Source: Schlegelella_A sp963778525 (GTDB taxonomy: Bacteria; Pseudomonadota; Gammaproteobacteria; Burkholderiales; Burkholderiaceae_C). From it: DNA of 64,000 nucleotides. The number at the start of each line of letters is the position of its first letter. The stretch's first letter is position 1. Both the position numbers and the translations under genes were made by a program. The DNA lies in contig CAVZUJ010000009.1 of assembly GCA_963778525.1 (NCBI GenBank), positions 496,001 to 560,000 of the forward strand, read 5' to 3'. Positions 26,016 through 37,074 of the stretch are shown one piece after another. The notes under the pieces are model-generated. The model worked only from the letters and a program-made list of their open reading frames with translations. It was not told the DNA's origin and made no database searches.

Positions 26016-26282
26016 CTCGGCGCGTTGCGCCTCGACCCGCGCCGTGCCGCCGCCAGCGTCGGCGACGCGCCACTCTCGCTTACGACCGGAGAGTTCGAGC
26101 TGCTGTTGCTTCCCGCCTCGGGGCCGGGCGAATTCGTCCGTCGCGACACCATCGCGCGCACTCTAGGCGGCCCGACGTCGACAGGTGCGGAAGGCCGGCG
26201 CAGCGCCGACATGCACGTCTGCCGGATCCGCAAGAACCTGCGCGATGCCGGAGCGCACAGCCCGATCGAGAGAGAGGGATGA
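26016..26282 (+). pseudogene. OmpR-type DNA-binding domain fragment
   Basis: The translated segment LRLDPRRAAASVGDAPLSL, then TTGEFELLLLPASGPGEFVRRDTIARTLGG and RSADMHVCRIRKNLRDAG, is the winged-helix output domain of an OmpR-family response regulator (RstA/CusR-like). No receiver domain precedes it; the AraC remnant ends 43 bp upstream. It has lost its 5' half and is unlikely to be functional. TTG 26025 is the only start-like codon. Confidence 0.55.
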
Positions 26283-26935
26283 GGAAAAAAGAGACAAGGA
26301 GCGCTGGGAGAATGGTGTAAAAGACAGGGGAGCGGAACGTGGTGATCGGGGCTCGCTCTCGAAACCGCCCCGAATCGCCCGCTCCCCCGTGGACGCAGGT
26401 CGGCCGGCGTTGCGGTCACCCGGCCTGCATCAGGCGCGCGGCAGTGTCGGTCACTGGCGCGCGTCCGCGGGCTGCGTCCAGAAAACTGATTTCCCTCAGC
26501 GGCTGCCTCCCGGCGGTCCGAACAACGACATCTGCCGCGGCACGGCACGCGGCCGCGTCAGCACGAAAGGACGCTGCGACAGGTTGGCGGGCGCACGGTT
26601 GCAGCAGCACACCTGCCCCGAGCCGAAGCAGCGAGGAGACCGCGCTCTGAACACGGGGGCCAGCCGGCCGGCGAACCGGCAAGATGGCGGACGAGAAGGA
26701 GCGAGGCGGCATCGGGGAAGACTCCAGTTCGAGCCGCACGCAACATCTCGTTGCAGAAGCAGCTTCGGTACCCTCATCCGCAACCTCCGTGCCACGCCAC
26801 AGCGTGTGAAGCGGTTCACGGCGACGTCGCAACGTCCCTCGCTCGCGACGAATCAAGGCCGAGGCCGCCCGCATCGGGCGACCCGGTGCGTCGATATCGC
26901 AAGCAGGGGTTACCGCGCCCTTCGCCCGGGGCCGT
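26283..26935. other. Region without a recognisable gene
   Basis: About 650 bp between the OmpR fragment and the predicted end of the ABC ATPase gene. Several short open frames exist on both strands, but their arginine- and cysteine-rich translations look non-coding. The start (near 26281-26330) is purine-rich and less GC-rich than its surroundings. No repeat, transposon end or RNA gene is apparent. Confidence 0.4.
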
Positions 26936-28653
26936 TCAAGCGCCTGGCGATAGCCGCGCGGAATCGCGCTCAGCAGACGTCGCGTGTAGTCCTGCTGCGG
27001 TCGCTCCAGGATCTGCGCAACGTCGGCTTGCTCGACGACCTCGCCGTCCTTCATCACGATCACCTCGTCGGCCATGAAGCGGACGACCGCGAGATCGTGG
27101 CTGATGAAGATGTAGGCCAGCCCCAACTCGTCCTGCAGGTCCTTGAGCAGATTGAGGACCTGCGCCTGCACCGACACGTCGAGCGCGCTGACCGCCTCGT
27201 CGAGCACCAGCACCTCGGGCGACAGCGTCAGGCAGCGGGCGATGGCGACGCGCTGCCGCTGGCCGCCGGAGAACTCATGCGGGTACTTGTACATCGCCGC
27301 TTCGTCGAGGCCAACCTTGGCGAGCAGGGCGCGCGCGAGGGCTTCGCGCTCGGCATTGTCCTTGCCGACACCGTGGATCGCCATCGGCTCGATCAACGTC
27401 TGGCCGACCGTGAAGCGCGGGTTGAGCGAGGCGTAGGGGTTCTGGAAGACGACCTGGATGCGCTTGCGCATCGCCAGCATCTCGGGCTTGGAGAGGGCAA
27501 GCAGATCGCGACCGTCGAAGATCGCACGGCCGCCGACCGGGCCGCCGCTGGCTTCGTGCAGGCGCAGCAGGGTCAGCCCGAGCGTCGTCTTGCCTGAGCC
27601 TGATTCGCCGACGATGCCGAGCGTGTGCCCGGCACGCAAGCGGAACGTCGCGCCCTTCACGGCAGGCAAATTCGCTGCGCCCGAACACGCCGCTGCGAAT
27701 CCAGAAGCTCTTCTTCAAGTCCGATGGCCTCGACGATGACGCGGGCCTCCGGGTCCTTGGTCTTGGCAGTCGCGACCGTGGCGCGGCCGGCAATGTGGTC
27801 GTCGATGACGCGCAGGCGCGGCGCCTGCTGCGCCAGGGTCGGCCGGCAGGCGAGCAGGGCTTTCGTATAGGCGTCCTGCGGGCTCGCGAAGATGGCGTCG
27901 ACCGGCCCCTGCTCGCGCACGATGCCGTGCCGCATCACGACGACGCGATCGGCGATCTCGCCGACCACACCGAGATCGTGGCTGATGAACAGCATGCTCA
28001 TCCGATGCCGCTCTTGCAGCTGCGCCAGCAGCTCGAGGATCTGCCGTTGAATCGTGACGTCGAGGGCGGTTGTCGGCTCGTCGGCGATGAGGAGCTTGGG
28101 CTCGCAGCCGAGCGCCATCGCGATCATCACCCGCTGCTGCTGGCCGCCGGAAAGTTGGTGCGGGTAGGCGGCGAGGCGCCGCTTCGGCTCCGGCATGCCC
28201 ACTTCCACCAGCAGCGCCTCGGCCCGCGCCATCGCCAAACGCCGGCCCAGGCCCATGTGCTTGATGAGCGGCTCGCTGATCTGCTGGCCGACGGTGAACA
28301 CCGGGTTGAGCGAGCTCATCGGGTCCTGGAAAACGCAGGCGATCTCCTTGCCGCGGAGCTTCTGCAATTCCTGCGGCGGCAGCGCCAGCATGTCGCGGCC
28401 GGCAAAGGAGATGGCGCCCGAGCGTTCGGCGTTCTCGGGCAGCAGGTTGAGGATCGACATCGCCGTGACGCTCTTGCCCGAGCCCGATTCGCCAACCAGG
28501 GCGACCGTGGTGTGCTCCGGCACGTCGAAGCTCACTCCCCGAACCGCCTCGACGCGGCGCAACAACGCCGTCTTCCCGGCCGATGCGAAAGGAGACGCGC
28601 AGGTCGCCGATGGCGAGCAGCGGCGCTTTGGCCTCGCTTGCCGCGACGCTCAT
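26936..28653 (-). pseudogene. Peptide ABC transporter, fused double ATPase (YejF-like), frames broken
   Basis: Two ABC ATPase domains lie in one gene, as in YejF. Domain 1 has Walker A GESGSGKSVTAM, signature LSGGQQQRVMIA and Walker B LLIADEPTTALD. Domain 2, joined through VEAIGLKKSFWIRSGVFGRSEF, has GESGSGKTTLGL, FSGGQRQRVAIA and VLVLDEAVSALD. ATG 28653 starts MSVAASEAKAPLLAIGDLRVSFRIG. Frame breaks occur near 28585 (one extra base), near 27700, and near the C-terminus; the end at 26936 is inferred from a TGA in the corrected frame. All catalytic motifs are intact, so sequencing error is possible. It would energise the two adjacent permeases. Confidence 0.75.
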
Positions 28654-29729
28654 TCCAGGCCTCTGCAGTTTCGGATCAAGGGCGTCGCGCAGGGCGTCGG
28701 TCATGAGCGAGAACGCCGTGACGAAGACGGCCATGAAGGCGGTCGCAGCGACGAGCTGCCACCAGTAGCCGAGGATCAGCTCGCTTTGCGCCTCGGCGAG
28801 CATCGTTCCCCACGAGACGTCGTCGACGCCGACGCCGAGGCCGAGGTACGACAGGATCACCTCGAACTTGATGAAGCCGACGACCAGCAGCGACATCCGC
28901 ACCAGGATCACGTGGCTGACATTGGGCAGGATGTGGCGGAACATGCGCGACGCGGCCGAGGCGCCGATCGCTTCGGCCGAGCGCACGTAGTCGCGCGTCG
29001 AGTGCTTAATGAACTCGGCGCGCACCTGGCGGTACAGGCCCGTCCAGCCGACCAGCGCCAGGATCATCGCGACGCTGGCGATGCCGCGGCCGAAGACGAC
29101 GGCGAACGACAGGATCAGGAGGATGTCGGGAACCGAAGTGAAGACGTTGTAGAGCCACTCGAGAAAATCGCCGACCCTGCCGCCGAAAAAGCCCGCGAGC
29201 GCGCCGAGGATGGTGCCGATGAGGGTCGCGACGATGGCGCCGAGCAGGCCGACGAAGACGGAGGTCTGGGTGCCCTTCATCGCCTTGGCGAGAACGTCGC
29301 GGCCGAGGCGGTCGCCGCCGAAGGGCAGCGTCTAGCGCGCGCGGCTGCTCGACCGTCTTGTACTTGGCGGCGCGCTCGGCCCATTCCTTGTAGCGCGGCG
29401 CCAGCGGATCGACCGCCGAGAGGTCGAGCGTCGGCCCGGCCGGCGCGGCGATGGCGTCGGACTCGACCGCCGCCCGGGGCCCAGGAAAGTGGGCGGCGCG
29501 CTCGGCACGCCGACTTCCCGCTGCCAGCCGCGGGCGACGAGGCCGCTCGCGGTCAGCGACGATCATGAGCACGAAGAGGACCACGACGGCAGCGAAAGGC
29601 CATGCCGACCCGGTCGCGGCGCAGGCGCCGCCAGCGCGCGCATGCCAGCACGCCATCGGGCAGCGCTCTCGGCGCAGGGCTCGACGATCGGCCAGACGAG
29701 CGGCGGCGAGGCTCAGGACGGGCGCTCAT
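28650..29729 (-). pseudogene. Peptide ABC transporter permease (OppC/YejE-like), frames broken
   Basis: The C-terminal two thirds is intact: GDRLGRDVLAKAMKGTQTSVFVGLLGA, five membrane segments and the EAA-type loop RSAEAIGASAASRMFRHILPN. The N-terminal part (VGMAFAAVVVLFVLMIVADRE and DPLAPRYKEWAERAAKYKTVEQPR) is split across frames, with breaks near 29330 and 29580. ATG 29729 overlaps the upstream permease stop (ATGA). No stop appears in the main frame before the ATPase start; a TGA overlapping that ATG exists one frame away, so either the 3' end is frameshifted or the two proteins are fused. Confidence 0.73.
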
Positions 29730-30666
29730 TTGAGGACCACCCGCGGATCGACCAGCTTGTAGAGAATGTCGACGGCGAGGTTGATCAGCATCGTGAGCAC
29801 GGCCAGGTAGACGGTGAACGCCTGGATCACCGGGTAGTCGCTGCGGTTGACGGCCAGGATGATCTCGCGGCCGAGGCCCGGGATCGAGAAGAAGACCTCG
29901 ATCAGGAACGAGCCGACGAAGATGCCCGGCAGGGCCAGGCCGACGTTGGTGAGGATCGGGATCATCGCGTTGCGCAGCACATGCTGAAACAGCACCGTCT
30001 TCTCGGTCATGCCCTTGGCGCGCGCGGTGCGCACGTAGTCGTGGCCCAGCTCGTCGAGGAAGAAGGTGCGATAGAGGCGCGTCTGCGGCGCCAGGCCGAC
30101 CAGCAGCGCCAGCATCACCGGCAACGGCACGTAGGTGACCAGGTTCTTGCCGACGCTGTCGCTCCAGCCCTGCACCGGGAACCAGCCGAGCTGGAAGCCG
30201 AAGACGTACTGGCCGACGATGATGTAGACGAGGAACGAGACCGAGAGCGCGACGGTGCTGACGATCATGATCGCGCGGTCGCTGAGCGAGCCGCGCCGGT
30301 AGGCGACCCACATCGCGACCGGCAGGGCGAGCAGCGTGTCGAGCAACAGGATCGGCGAACATCACCGTCAGGGTCGCCGGCAGCCGGGTCGCGAAGATGT
30401 GCGCGCACCGACTCGTTGGTGGCGAAGCTGCGGCCCCAGTTGAACGTGACGATCCCTTCAGGTAGATCGCCGAGCTGCACGTACCACGGCTCGTTCAGGC
30501 CGAGCTGGTCGCGGATCGCCTCGACCTGCTCGGGCGTGGCGTTCAGGCCGGCCGAGATCTCGGCCGGGTCGCCGCCGAAGAACTTGAACAGGAGGAAGAC
30601 GAGAAGCACGACGCCGAGCAGCGTCGGGATCATCTGCCACAGGCGCCGGAGCAGGTAGGCGGCCAT
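29726..30666 (-). pseudogene. Peptide ABC transporter permease (OppB/DppB-like), two frame breaks
   Basis: Starts MAAYLLRRLWQMIPTLLGVVLLVFLLFKFFGGDP, the usual first segment of DppB/OppB permeases. The rest, with LDELGHDYVRTARAKGMTEKTVLFQHVLRNAMIPILT (EAA loop), runs to DPRVVLK. Two single extra bases, near 30398 and 30355, separate the halves; removing them restores ATNESVRAIFATRLPATLTVMF. The corrected product is about 312 residues with six membrane segments. It is the first gene of the minus-strand transporter operon, 62 bp from the divergent solute-binding protein gene. Confidence 0.78.
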
Positions 30667-30676
30667 TTCGGGGAAC

Positions 30677-30697
30677 GGAGTCTAGCGCCTAGACTCC
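30677..30697. promoter_or_regulatory. Perfect inverted repeat between divergent transporter genes
   Basis: GGAGTCTAG and CTAGACTCC form a perfect 9-bp inverted repeat with a CGC spacer in the 62-bp gap between the permease and the first solute-binding-protein gene. Position and symmetry suggest an operator for a dimeric regulator controlling both directions. The 3-nt spacing would make a poor RNA hairpin, and there is no T-run, so termination is unlikely. Confidence 0.5.
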
Positions 30698-30728
30698 TAC
30701 GGCAGAGCATGGAAAGCACAGATCCAGG

Positions 30729-32582
30729 ATGAAGCGCCGACAGCTGACCCATGGCCTGGCTGCGATCGCCGCGGGCCACGGGCGCCCTGCCGCCGCGCTC
30801 TGCCGGCGTCGCGGCGCCAGGCGGCGCAGGCCGACGGCGAGCGAAAAGGTGCTGCGCTATGCCTTCCAGGTCGCCGAAACCGGCTTCGATCCGGCACAGC
30901 TCAGCGACCTCTACTCGCGCATCGTCACCGCGCACATCTTCGATTCGCCGCTCACCTACGACCACCTGGCCCGGCCGTTCAAGCTCGAAGCCGCTGGTGG
31001 CCGAGGCGATGCCCGAGATCTCGGCGGATTTCCGCACCTTCACCTTCCGCGTCAAGCCCGGCATCTACTTCGCCGACGATCCGGCTTTCAAGGGCAAGCG
31101 CGCGCGAGCTCGTCGCCGAGGACTTCGTCTACTCGTTCAAGCGCGTCTACGATCCGAAGCTGAAGAGCCCGGAGCAGTCGAATCTCGAGGACGAAGGAAT
31201 CGTCGGCCTGCAGCGAGCTCGTACGACGAGGCGGTCAAGAGCAAAAAGCCCTTCGACTACGACAGCAAGGTCGAAGGCCTGCAGGCGATCGACCGCTACA
31301 CGCTGCGCGTGCGGCTGCACGAGTCGCGGCCGCGCCATCTCTATCTTTGGGCGGCGCGCGACATTCTCGGCGCGGTGGCGCGCGAGGTGGTCGAGGTCTA
31401 CGGCGACAGAATCATGGCGCATCCGGTCGGCACCGGGCCGTTTCGCCTGGGCGAGTGGCGGCGCAGCTCGCGCATCGTGCTCGCGCGCAACCCGACCTAC
31501 CGCGAGCATGTCTACGACGCCGAGCCGAACGCCGACGACGCCGAGGGCCAGGCGATCGCCGCGCGCTTCAAGGGCCGGCGCCTGCCGATGATCGACCGGG
31601 TCGAGATCTCGATCATCGAGCAGGCGCAGCCGCGCTGGCTCTCGTTCCTGAACGGCGAGCAGGACTTCATCGAGCGCTTGCCCAACGAGTTCGTCGACCA
31701 GGCGGTGCCGGCGGCAAGGTCGCGCCCAACCTCGCCAAGCGCGGCATCCGCGCCTACCGCTCGGTCGCGCCCGACGTGACGCTCACCGTCTTCAACATGG
31801 AGAATCCGCTGGTCGGCGGCTACACGCCGGAGAAGGTGGCGCTGCGCCGGGCGATGGCGCTCGGCAACGACGTCGCGCGCGAGATCAGCGATCGCCCGCC
31901 AGCGGCCAGGCCATTCCGGCGCAGATCGATCGTCGCGCCGCTTCATCGAAGGCTATCGCAGCGACCTGCGCACGGAGATCGGGCGAGTACGACCTGGCCC
32001 GCGCCAAGGCGCTGCTCGACGTCTACGGCTATGTCGACCGCGACGGCGACGGCTGGCGCGAGCAGCCCGATGGCCAGCCGCTGGTGATCGAGATGGCGAC
32101 GCAGTCCGACCAGGTCACGCGCCAGCTCGACGAGCTGTGGAAGAAGGACATGGACGCGCTCGGCCTGCGCGCCGTGCTGAGGACGGCGCAGTGGCCGGAA
32201 AACCTGAAGTCGGTGCGCGCCGGCAAGTTCATGATGTGGCGCGTCGGCTCGCTCGGCCACGACCCCGGACGGGCAAGGCGCGCTCGAGCGCGCCTACGGG
32301 CCCTCGGTCGGCAAGGGCAACCTGGCGCGCTTCAAGCTCGCCGCGTTCGACCGGATCTACGAGCAGCTGAAAGTGCTGCCCGAGCGGGCCGAGCGCCAGG
32401 CGCTGTTCGACAAGGAGGCCGAGCTGTCTGGCGGCGTATGCGCCGTACCGGGCCGGCACGCATCGCATCGTCACCGACCTGAGCTATCCGTGGCTGACGG
32501 ATACCGCAGGCCGTCGTTCTGGATCGACTGGTGGCACTACGTCGACATCGATGCGTCGGCGCAGCGAGGGCATTCGGCATGA
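30729..32582 (+). pseudogene. Peptide-type solute-binding protein 1 (SBP family 5), many frame breaks
   Basis: Periplasmic substrate receptor of the adjacent ABC transporter. Conserved blocks appear in order but in different frames: LRYAFQVAETGFDPAQLSDLYSRI, MPEISADFRTFTFRVKPGIYFADDPAFKGK, AHPVGTGPFRLGEWRRSSRIVLARNPTYRE, RLPMIDRVEISIIEQAQPRWL, KVALRRAMALGND, DLARAKALLDVYGYVDRDGDGW and the end FWIDWWHYVDID. The span corresponds to about 617 residues, full length for the family, with roughly one break every 100-250 bp and no obvious deletion. The stop overlaps the start of a second copy (ATGA). Confidence 0.72.
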
Positions 32583-34453
32583 GAAGGACGGACGTTCGAT
32601 CGCCGCCGCGCCGCTGTTGCTCGGCTGCGCGCCTGGCTCCGGCTGCGGTGACGCGAATCGGCCGCGCGGCGCCGCGGACGGACCGGCCAAGGTGCTGCGC
32701 TACGCCTTCGTCATCGCCGAGACCGACCTTCGACCCGGCAAAGATCGACGATCTCTATTCGCGCTACGTCACCGCCCATATCTTCGAGGCGCCTGCTATC
32801 GGTTCGACTACCTCGCGCGCCCGGCGAAGGTCGTGCACTCACACGGCGGCGGCGATGCCCGAGACCGCCGACGACTTCCGGACCTGGACGATCCGCATCC
32901 AGCCGGGCATCTATTTCGCCGACGATCCGGCCTTCAAGGGCAAGCCGCGCGAACTGGTGGCCGCCGACTACGTCTACGCGCTGGAAGCGCTTCTTCGATC
33001 CGGCCAACCAAGAGCCCGGCCTACACCAGCTTCAACGAAGAAGGCGTCATCGGCGTCGACGAGCTGCGCGCAGGAGGCGATCCGCGACAAGAAGCCGTTC
33101 GACTACGACCGCGAGATCGAAGGCGTGCGCGCGCTCGATCGCTACACGCTGCAGTTCAGGCTCGCCGAAGCCGCGACCGCGCTTTCTCTACACGATCGCC
33201 GACAGCAGTCTCTGGCGTCGATGCGCGCGCGAGGTCGTCGAGTTCTATGGCGATGCCATCGCCGAGCATCCGGTGGGCACGGGCCCGTTCAAGCTGGTCG
33301 AGTGGCGACAGCAGCTCGCGCATCGTCCTCGACCGCAACGCCAAGCTACCGCGAGGTGCGCTATGACGGCGAGCCGGCCGCCGACGACGCCGAAGGCCAG
33401 GCCATGCTGCGCCAAGTTCAAGGGCCGGCGTCTGCCGATGATCGACCGGGTCGAGATCTCGATCATCGAGGAGAGCCAGCCGCGCTGGCTGCGCTTTCTC
33501 AACGGCGAGTTCGACTCTCATGTCGCGTGCCGCTCGAGCTTCGCCAACCAAGCCGTCGCCGGGCGGCAAGTCTGGCGCCGTATCTGGCTCGGCGCGGCGT
33601 CCACATGGACCGCTTCGCCAATGCCGACCGCGTCCTCTTCTACTTCAACATGGAAGATCCGGTCGTCGGCGGCATGACAGTGCCGACAAGGTCGCCCTGC
33701 GCCGCGCCATCGGCCTGGCGATCGACGTCCAGACGGAGATCACGTGGCGTCCGGCGCGGCCAGGCGATCGCCGCGCAGTCGACCGTGGCGCCCGGCGGCT
33801 ACGGCTACGACCCGACACTACCGAAACGAGCATCCGCCGACTACGACGTCGCCCGCGCCAAGGCCCTGCTCGACATGTACGGCTACGTCGACCGCGATGG
33901 CGACGGCTGGCGCGACCTGCCCGACGGGCAAGCCGCTGGTGATCGAATACGCGAGCACGCCGGATGCTCTGTCGCGCCAGTTCGACGAGCTCTGGAAGAA
34001 GAATCTCGACGCCATCGGCGTGCGCCTGCGCATCAAGACGGCGCAGTGGCCGGAAGCAGCTGAAGGAGGCCAAGCGCGCCGGCAAGCTGCATGATCTGGC
34101 AACTCGGCTACACCGCCGTCGTCGCCCGACGTCCAGGACGGCCTGCAAGACGCTCTACGGGAAGGCGGACGGCGCGGCAAACCTCGCGCGCTTCAAGCGA
34201 TCCGCAGTTCGACGAGCTGTACGAGCGCATGCAGCGCCTGCCCGACGGGCCGGAGCGGCTTGCGCTGATGCACGAGGCGCAGCAAGATCATCGCTGCCTA
34301 CATGCGCCGCAGAAATACACGTGCACCGCATCCTCACCTGACTTCTCACGCAGCCGTGGCTGCTCGGGCTATCGCACGCCGATCTACGGCGGCCAGTTCT
34401 GGCAATTCGTCGACATCGACGACAGTAAGCGGCCGACGAAGGCGCTAGTCTGA
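32579..34453 (+). pseudogene. Peptide-type solute-binding protein 2 (SBP family 5), many frame breaks
   Basis: A second family 5 binding protein, paralogous to its neighbour: FDPAKIDDLYSRYVTAHIFEA, MPETADDFRTWTIRIQPGIYFADDPAFKGKPRELVAADYVYAL, GTGPFKLVEWR, LPMIDRVEISIIEESQPRWLRFLNGEF, DRVLFYFNMEDPVVGGM, DVARAKALLDMYGYVDRDGDGWRDLPDG and the end QFWQFVDIDDSKRP. The N-terminus resembles a lipoprotein or Sec signal (MRRTDVRS..APLLLGCAPGS). The corrected product is about 620 residues. Indels leave conserved sequence on both sides, so this could be an intact gene with sequencing errors. Confidence 0.72.
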
Positions 34454-34475
34454 ATCGCGACGCTCGCATGCCGAG

Positions 34476-36580
34476 ATGCCAGCGCTGTCCGAACCGCAGA
34501 TCCTCGCGCTACACGCGCTTGCTGCGCGACACCCGCGGCCTCGAGTTCGATGCCGGCACCGTCGCCGGCTACGACGCGCTCTGGCGCTGGTCGTGCGACG
34601 ACCTGCCCGCCTTCTGGCAATCGATCTGGGACTTCTTCGAAGTCGAGTCGCCGACGCCGCACGACACCGTGCTGGTCGAAGAGACGATGCCCGGGCGCGA
34701 GTGGTTTCGCGGCGCGCGCGTCAACTATGCGCAGCACCTGATGCGCCACACCGACGGCCGCGCACGCAGCCGGCCATCCGGCGATCGTCTTTCGCAACGA
34801 GGCCATGCACCTGCGCGGCCGCAGCGAAGAGATGGCATGGCCGGAGCTGCGACGCCAGGTCGCAGCGCTCGCCGCCGAGTTCGCCCGGCTCGGCGTCACC
34901 GAGGGCGACCGCGTCGTCGCCTTCATGCCGAACGTGCCGCAGACGGCGGTCGCTTTTCTCGCCTGCGCCAGCCTCGGCGCGGTGTGGTCGGTGTGCTCGG
35001 CCGACATGGGTCCGCTGGCGGTGCTCGACCGCTTTCGCCAGATCGAGCCGGTGCTGCTCGTGGCCTGCGACGGCTACACCTACGGCGGCGCTGCGCACGA
35101 CCGGATGGCGGTGCTGGCCGAATTGCTGGCCGACCTGCCGACGGTGCGCGACGTGGTGCTCTGGCGAAATCTCGACCCTGCCGCGCAGGCCGACAGGCTC
35201 GCCGCGCCGTCGCGCCGCGCGCACGATTTCGACTCGCTCATCGCATCACCGGCAGCGTTCGCTCCACGCTGGCTTGCCTTCGACCACCCGCTCTGGATCG
35301 TCTACTCGAGCGGCACCACCGGTCTGCCGAAGGCGATCGTGCACGGCCATGGCGGCGTCATGCTCGAAAGCCTGAAGGCCGGAGCCCTGCACAACAACGT
35401 CGGGGCCAGCGCCGCGACCGGTGACCGCTATCACTGGTACAGCTCGACCGGCTGGATCATGTGGAACTCGCAGCTCGGCGCGCTGCTCGGTGGCACGACC
35501 GTCTGCATGTACGACGGCAGCCCGGGCGGACCGCGCAGCGCTTTGGCCGGTGCCGATCGAGTCGTCGACTGGTCGACGATCTGGCAGTTCGCGGCCGCCA
35601 CGCGCGTGACCTTTTTCGGCGCGGGCGCGGCGTTCTATTCGAGCTGTCTGAAGGCCGGCGTCGAGCCGCAAGCCGCGGGCGACCTGTCGGCCATCCGCGC
35701 CGTGGGCGCCACCGGCTCGCCGCTGGCCGTCGACTGCTACGAATGGATCTGGTCGAAGCTGCCGAAGGTCGACGGCCGCGACGTCTGGCTCAATCCCATC
35801 TCGGGCGGCACCGATTTTGCCGGTGCCTTCGTCGCCGGCATGGCGACGCTTCCTGTCGTCGCCGGCGAGATGCAGTGCCGCTGCCTCGGTGCTGCCGTCG
35901 AAGCCTGGAGCGAGCCGGACGCAGAGGGTCACGGCCGTGCCCTCGTCGGCGAGGTGGGCGAGCTCGTCTGCGTCAAGCCGATGCCGTCGATGCCGCTCTA
36001 TCTCTGGGGCGACACGCCGCCCGGGCCGCTCGGCCGTGTCTATCACGCCAGCTATTTCGACATGTACCGCAGCAGCGACAACCGCCATCCGGTGTGGCGC
36101 CATGGCGACTGGCTGCTCATCACCGAGCGCGGCGGCGCCGTCATCTATGGCCGCAGCGACGCGACGATCAACCGGCACGGCATCCGCATGGGCACGGCGG
36201 AGCTCTATCGCGCGGTCGAAGCGCTGCCCGAGGTGCTCGACAGTCTGGTGGTCGACCTCGAGTATCTCGGCCGCGACAGCTACATGCCGCTCTTCGTCGT
36301 GTTGCGCGAGGGCCTGACGCTCGACGACGCGCTGGCCGCGCGCATGAAGGCGCGCATCCGCAGCGCGCTCTCGGCCCGCCATGTGCCGAACGAGATCTTC
36401 CAGGTCAGCGCCTTGCCGCGCACGCTCTCGGGCAAGAAGATGGAGCTGCCGGTGAAGAAGCTGCTGATGGGAACACCGGCAGCGCAGGTGTTCAAGGCGG
36501 GCGCGATGGCCAACGGCGAATCCGTCGCCTGGTTCGCCGAGTTCGCTGCCCGCCGCCTGGCCGCCGCGCCTCAGGGCTGA
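34476..36580 (+). CDS. aacS: Acetoacetyl-CoA synthetase, frame broken near the 5' end
   Basis: Activates acetoacetate to acetoacetyl-CoA through an adenylate. The main frame (from about 34805) has YSSGTTGLPKAIVHGHGG (AMP-binding), the acetoacetyl-CoA-synthetase-type core WIMWNSQLGALLGGTTVCMYDGSP and the C-terminal LSGKKMELPVKKLLMG with the catalytic lysine. The first about 110 residues (LWRWSCDDLPAFWQSIWDFFEVES, PGREWFRGARVNYAQHL) lie in other frames, with breaks near 34510 and 34770. The N-terminal start at ATG 34476 is tentative; ATG 34468 is an alternative. It overlaps the convergent BON gene by 10 bp. Confidence 0.83.
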
Positions 36581-37074
36581 GCGCGGGTGTACGGCGTGCG
36601 CTCGCCGGGCAGCGCCAGCGCGGGGATGACCTGGTCGACGTCGGCCGTGGCCTTGGCCAGGGCTTCGGCCTTCGCCGCCTGGGCCGCATCGGCGACGCAG
36701 CCTTCGAGATAGATGAGCCGGCGTTGCGCCGTCACCCAGATCGCACTCGTGGCCAGCGTAGGCTCGGCCTGCAACGCAGCGACCGCCGCCTTCGCGTTGG
36801 CGGCGTCGTAGCGATAGGCGTTCGGCTCGGCGCATTTGCCGGCCAGCCAGCAGGACGTGCCGCGCTCGACGCGGGAATGCGATTCGGCGCGCCGGCTCGC
36901 TTCGGTGTACGCCGGCCCGAGCGGCGCGGGGCACGGCCTGCCTGCGGTGGCGGGCAGGAACGGATCGTTGAAGGGATTGATCAGCAGCGGCTCCTGGCCC
37001 TGCCCGTGCAGTGCGCCCGCGAGCCCGAAGCTCGCAAGGCCGACCCCGGCAACCCGGACCAGGGCGAATCTCAT
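36571..37074 (-). CDS. BON-domain periplasmic protein
   Basis: A 167-residue protein with a Sec-type signal (MRFALVRVAGVGLASFGLAGALHGQ), a variable stretch with three cysteines, and a C-terminal BON domain (ATSAIWVTAQRRLIYLEGCVADAAQAAKAEALAKATADVDQVI). BON domains bind membranes or other periplasmic components. ATG 37074 overlaps the stop of the flavin reductase gene (ATGA), so the two are translationally coupled although a functional link is not obvious. Confidence 0.72.
   Translation of the reverse strand: MRFALVRVAGVGLASFGLAGALHGQGQEPLLINPFNDPFLPATAGRPCPAPLGPAYTEASRRAESHSRVERGTSCWLAGKCAEPNAYRYDAANAKAAVAALQAEPTLATSAIWVTAQRRLIYLEGCVADAAQAAKAEALAKATADVDQVIPALALPGERTPYTRAQP

Noticed and set aside
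26339..26819. Short open frames on both strands in the gap after the OmpR fragment
   Set aside because: Translations are rich in Arg and Cys without domain pattern, typical of shadow frames in GC-rich DNA.
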